DNA from: Sinohyriopsis cumingii
Lineage: Eukaryota; Mollusca; Bivalvia; Unionida; Unionidae
DNA: 64,000 bases
NCBI GenBank assembly: GCA_028554795.2
Contig: CM068839.1
Location: 38,221,006 to 38,285,005 of the forward strand
Reading direction: 5' to 3'
Of the stretch, positions 61,101-64,000 are shown piece by piece. The notes beneath the pieces were generated by a model that saw nothing but the letters and a program-made list of their open reading frames with translations, made no database searches and was not told where the DNA came from. The first letter of the stretch is position 1. Each line of letters starts with the position of its first letter. Position numbers and translations under genes: made by a program.

Positions 61101-61866
61101 GGAAAAGGCTGCTGTAGCCTTTGTTTGTGGAAATCACACAACGCAAGTTCGCTTACCAAATGGAGCATCAATTTTTACAGCCGAAATCAGAGCAATAGAC
61201 CTTGCTCTGCAACATATAGAAAAGAACTGTATTTTAAACAGTATCATCTTCTCCGACTCGCTATCAGTACTCCAGTCACTACACAATACAAAACTGGAGA
61301 ACCCATTATTGAAAAACATACTCGTAAAAAATACCGAGCTGAGTGTCTCCCACAATATAATATACTGTTGGTTACCTAGCCACATTGGTATTAAAGGTAA
61401 CGAAAAAGCAGATCGCGCTGCTAAAATGGCCCTTTCTCAAGAACCATCTGATTTTAAAATACCATATACTGATTTTAAACCTTGTATCAGAAAGTTCTTA
61501 CGTCAGAAGTGGCAGGCATCATGGAATGATGCTGTAAATAACAAACTTCATGCAATCAAACCAACTCTAGGAGAATGGACTCCTTCCTACAGAACCATTC
61601 GTAGGGAGGAGGTAGTCATTGCAAGAATCCGAATTGGTCATACTTATATCACCCACACCCACATACTAAAAGGTGAAGACCCACCAGAGTGCGTTTCTTG
61701 CAATGAACCATTCACTGTCAAGCACTTCATGATAGAGTGCTTTGACCTACAACCTACGCGCGATCGTTATTACGTTGTGCATGACATGAAAGAACTTTTT
61801 GATAATATAAACATCACTCGTATTATCGAGTTCTTGAAAGCCGTAAATATTTACTCTAAACTCTGA
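58186..61866 (+). CDS. ORF2 endonuclease-RT-RNase H polyprotein, U13
   Basis: 1226 aa, intact. Residues from about 48 to 475 diverge, densest in the basic linker: HFPISLVNHN, PQWN, NVNDPIQ, SANCKRTLKPW, EAIRQRREALKK, KHNSFRHLKV. Endonuclease D133, N135 and D208-H209 are unchanged. From about 59600 the sequence is again close to L-type, then V-like from about 60850 (PNAIPS, DTANID, EKNCILNS). Other private changes are VIPFPKP, KAAVAF and HNTKLE. RNase H D967, E1000, D1024 and D1076 and the C-terminal CCHC remain. Confidence 0.95.
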   Translation: MKNTIIQWNCRGLKANYNDILLLLNEHDPAVLCLQETFLKDTDNITFKNYSLFNTCSPNVDRASGGVSVIVNNRAPHSFITLNTNLQAIAVSVTLHRVITFCSIYLPPNTNLEPNELDNLVQQLPAPFVLLGDFNAHNILWGSNHVSDRGHKVEDFISRHDLCLYNTKTPTYLHPGTGTYTCIDLTICSPSLLLDYEWKVADDLHSSDHFPISLVNHNSTIDEVIPQWNLKKADWAKFETLCKTRLNEDTVFNVNDPIQHFTSILTDIAEESIPKSSANCKRTLKPWLTKECKEAIRQRREALKKFNNHPTPENLSKYRILRAKARRTIKESKRASWMKYVSSLNSRSSIKKVWDTIRKINGKRKHNSFRHLKVNNNNLSSKRDIANVLADTFSKNSSSSNYSEAFQKLKTQKEKSRLKFTSNNSESYNQLFSLSELMEALDKAHDTSAGPDTIHYQFLKHLPESSLTSLLKLFNDLWITGNLPKIWKEATVIPFPKPGKDSEDPTNYRPIALTSCMCKTMERMINSRLVWYLETNNLISPFQSGFRYGRSTNDHLVRLETFIRDAFIKKEHLVAVFFDLEKAYDTTWKYGILKDLHDLGLKGRLPSFISNFLSDREFKVRVGCTLSDLHEQEMGVPQGSILSVTLFNIKINNITKCLTPGVDCSLYVDDFLICYRSKHMHTIERQLQQNINKIQNWSSTNGFKFSKSKTVCMHFCQLRRHHDEPKLTLDGTPIPVVEETKFLGIIFDRKLTFIPHLKNLKAKCLKALDLLKVVAHTDWGADRKVILNLYRTFIRSKLDYGCVVYGSARKSYLKMLDPIHHQGIRLALGAFKTSPCESLLAEANEPPLSHRREMLSAQYALKLKSNPLNPAFSAVFQPKYKTLYENKPNAIPSFGIRISSSLDTANIDLSKIQKTSISETPPWLIKQPKVRFTLHDGKKSETNPSIFHNSYHELLTEFKNYTRIYTDGSKDEEKAAVAFVCGNHTTQVRLPNGASIFTAEIRAIDLALQHIEKNCILNSIIFSDSLSVLQSLHNTKLENPLLKNILVKNTELSVSHNIIYCWLPSHIGIKGNEKADRAAKMALSQEPSDFKIPYTDFKPCIRKFLRQKWQASWNDAVNNKLHAIKPTLGEWTPSYRTIRREEVVIARIRIGHTYITHTHILKGEDPPECVSCNEPFTVKHFMIECFDLQPTRDRYYVVHDMKELFDNINITRIIEFLKAVNIYSKL

Positions 61867-62145
61867 CTTTTATGCTATCACCTTGTGCAGTTTTATGCAA
61901 TATATATACCGTCCCATTTTAATACCTATTCATCTTTTTTACATCTCCCGTTGATCGGGAAGCTTTATTTTGCACCGTTACCATCTTACCGTTTTTAATT
62001 TCAACCATTTCTTCTTTTATATCGCTGGTCGATATAGAACCTTTTATAAGTTTTAAATGATTATACAATTAACACTTTGTTTGGCGCTAAATAGCCTAAA
62101 AGTGCTGATGCGCCGTTAAAAAACAAACAAACAAACAAACAAACA
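61867..62145 (+). other. 3' UTR and (CAAA)n tail of U13
   Basis: Keeps the TCCCG/CGGGA and GGCGC/GCGCC hairpins. The tail is (CAAA)5 rather than (CAAT)n, so tail sequence varies between source copies. It is followed directly by AGCATCACCAAGTG of a V-type ORF2. Confidence 0.8.
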
Positions 62146-63870
62146 AGCATCACCAAGTGTTTGACTCCTGGTGTGGATTGTTCGTTAAACGTTGATGATT
62201 TTCTAATATGTTATCGGTCAAAGCACATGCATACAATTGAAAGACAACTGCAGCAAAATATAAACAAAATTCAAAATTGGGCCAATGCAAACGGTTTCAA
62301 ATTCTCGAGATCAAAAACGGTATGCATGCATTTCTGTCAGTTACGAAAACATCACGATGATCCGAACCTCACACTGGATGGAACACCTATTCCAGTTGTT
62401 GAGGAAACCAAATTTTTAGGTATAATCTTTGACAGAAAACTGACCTTTATTCCACACCTAAAGAACTTAAAAGCTAAATGCTTAAAAGCACTTAACCTAC
62501 TTAAAGTAGTAGCGCACACTGACTGGGGTGCTGATAGAAAAGTCATCCTAAATTTATACAGAACGTTTATTCGCTCCAAACTAGACTATGGTTGCGTTGT
62601 GTATGGTTCTGCCAGAACATCGTATCTTAAAATGCTTGATCCAATTCATCATCAGGGAATAAGACTGGCTCTGGGAGCATTTAAAACATCCCCCTGTGAA
62701 AGCCTTCTAACTGAGGCGAATGAACCACCGTTATCGCATCGTAGAGAAATGCTTTCCGCACAGTATGCTCTCAAATTAAAATCAAACCCTCTGAATCCTG
62801 CTTTTTCGGCTGTTTTTCAACCCAAATACAAAACTTTATACGAAAATAAACCAAACGCCATACCTTCCTTTGGCATTAGAATATCATCCAGCCTTGACAC
62901 TGCAAATATAGATCTTTCAAAAATTCAGAAAACATCCATCTCCGAAACACCACCCTGGCTAATTAAACAACCAAAAGTACGTTTTACGCTACACGATGGG
63001 AAAAAGTCCGAAACAAACCCTTCTATCTTCCACAACTCTTACCATGAACTCCTCACCGAATTTAAAAACTACACCAAAATTTACACTGATGGATCAAAGG
63101 ATGAGGAAAAGGCTGCTGCAGCCTTTGTTTGTGGAAATCACACAACGCAAGTTCGCTTACCAAATGGAGCATCAATTTTTACAGCCGAAATCAGAGCAAT
63201 AGACCTTGCTCTGCAACATATAGAAAAGAACCGTATTTTAAACAGTATCATCTTCTCCGACTCGGTATCAGTACTCCAGTCACTGCACAATAGAAAACTG
63301 GAGAACCCATTATTGAAAAACATACTCGTAAAAAATACCGAGCTGAGTGTCTCCCACAATATAATATACTGTTGGTTACCTAGCCACATTGGTATTAAAG
63401 GTAACGAAAAAGCAGATCGTGCTGCTAAAATGGCCCTTTCTCAAGAACCATCTGATTTTAAAATACCATATACTGCTTTTAAACCTTGTATCAGAAAGTT
63501 CTTACGTCAGAAGTGGCAGGCATCATGGAATGATGCTGTAAATAACAAACTTCATGCAATCAAACCAACTCTAGGAGAATGGACTCCTTCCTACAGAACC
63601 ATTCGTAGGGAGGAGGTAGTCATTGCAAGAATCCGAATTGGTCATACTTATATCACCCACACCCACATACTAAAAGGTGAAGACCCACCAGAGTGCGTTT
63701 CTTGCAATGAACCATTCACTGTCAAGCACTTTATGATAGAGTGCTTTGACCTACAACCTACGCGCGATCGTTATTACGTTGTGCATGACATGAAAGAACT
63801 TTTTGATAATATAAACATCACTCGTATTATCGAGTTTTTGAAAGCCGTAAATATTTACTCTAAACTCTGA
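62146..63870 (+). pseudogene. ORF2 3' fragment (codons 653-1226) with altered RT box, U14
   Basis: Uninterrupted frame but with no start. It lacks the endonuclease and most of RT. The RT box reads N-V-D-D because TAC became AAC at 62188, while all other copies have Y-V-D-D. Further private changes are FSRSKT, HHDDPN, ARTSYLK, LLTEAN, YTKIYT, SDSVSV and PYTAFK. The RNase H carboxylates and C-terminal CCHC survive. The number of private changes suggests an older, unselected fragment. The TTG at 62161 is not a start. Confidence 0.9.
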
Positions 63871-64000
63871 CTTTTATGCTATCACCTTGTGCAGTTTTAT
63901 GCAATATACATACCGTCCCATTTTAATACCTATTCATCTTTTTTACATCTCCCGTTGATCGGGAAGCTTTATTTTGCACCGTTACCATCTTACCGTTTTT
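63871..64000 (+). other. 3' UTR of U14, cut by window end
   Basis: First 130 bases of the element 3' UTR, including the TCCCG/CGGGA hairpin. The terminal hairpin and tail lie outside the window. Confidence 0.85.

Larger units (their letters stand above)
56421..62145 (+). mobile_element. U13: complete LINE with a diverged ORF2 block
   Basis: 5' UTR 56421-56956 (536 bp, without the 12-bp insertion), both ORFs intact, 3' UTR 61867-62117, tail (CAAA)5 and CAA to 62145. Left flank is site B, right flank is site A. It differs from all other copies in about 58290-59600. Confidence 0.95.
62146..64000 (+). mobile_element. U14: 3' half of a V-type LINE, runs off the window
   Basis: Starts in frame at ORF2 codon 653 (site A) and continues through the ORF2 stop into the 3' UTR (63871-64000). 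It is the only place in the window where the host sequence downstream of site A (GTTTGACTCCTGG) is seen following an element tail, so it supplies the missing 3' flank of a site A insertion. Confidence 0.93.

Noticed and set aside
1..64000. Telomeric retrotransposon array (HeT-A/TART-like)
   Set aside because: Copies are joined through ORF2-derived target pieces, two joints lack a tail, and no telomeric short repeats such as TTAGG arrays are seen.
1..64000. LTR retrotransposon or endogenous retrovirus
   Set aside because: There are no long terminal repeats, primer-binding site, protease or integrase. An APE-type endonuclease and a short tandem tail are LINE traits. The tandem units mimic direct repeats but are whole elements.

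Overview
The whole window is one head-to-tail array of a single non-LTR retrotransposon (LINE) family, with every copy on the + strand and no unrelated host gene visible. The element has two ORFs. ORF1 is a 388-aa nucleic-acid-binding protein with three CCHC knuckles. ORF2 is a 1226-aa protein with an APE-type endonuclease, reverse transcriptase, RNase H and a C-terminal CCHC motif. This domain order places it in the I superfamily (I/Nimb-like); Jockey-clade elements lack RNase H. The genome is eukaryotic and most probably arthropod, perhaps arachnid. That is a guess from the protein style and the 3' terminal motif, not from a search.

Layout, with copies numbered U0-U14. U0 (1-3275) is cut by the window edge. 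U1-U3 are full-length copies (starts 3306, 9057, 14808) in a 5751/5763-bp tandem array. A 30-bp piece of ORF2 from another subfamily separates each copy from the next. U4-U10 (starts 20571, 24600, 28629, 32658, 36687, 40716, 44745) form a perfect 4029-bp tandem array. In each of these ORF2 is cut after codon 750 and abuts the 5' end of the next copy through a TA dinucleotide, so all seven ORF2 frames read 43 residues into the next 5' UTR. Markers inside this array show a 12,087-bp (three-unit) higher-order period. U11 (48774-54507) is full length. U12 (54508-56418) is an ORF2 fragment, truncated at both ends and frameshifted. U13 (56421-62145) is full length with a diverged endonuclease/linker block. 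U14 (62146-64000) is the 3' half of an ORF2 that runs off the window.

Every junction falls inside ORF2 of the same family. Three target regions are used: site A (codons 647-657, just before the YVDD box), site B (after codon 750) and site C (codon 113). Two subfamilies can be told apart: 'L' (N653, SSTN, R-R-H-H) and 'V' (S653, ANAN, R-K-H-H). The interrupted host pieces are V-type, while most complete copies are L-type over the endonuclease-RT half. The simplest reading is that younger L elements inserted repeatedly into older V copies, and the locus then grew by unequal exchange (or rolling-circle re-insertion) and gene conversion. Almost all ORFs are open, so the amplification is recent. 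ORF1 would coat the RNA. The ORF2 endonuclease would nick the target, the RT would prime cDNA at the nick, and RNase H would remove the template. The GC-rich 5' UTR presumably carries the internal promoter. The 3' UTR ends in a hairpin and a (CAAT)n or (CAAA)n tail, the likely RT recognition end. Near-identical tandem copies are also where assemblies fail, so copy number should be treated as provisional.
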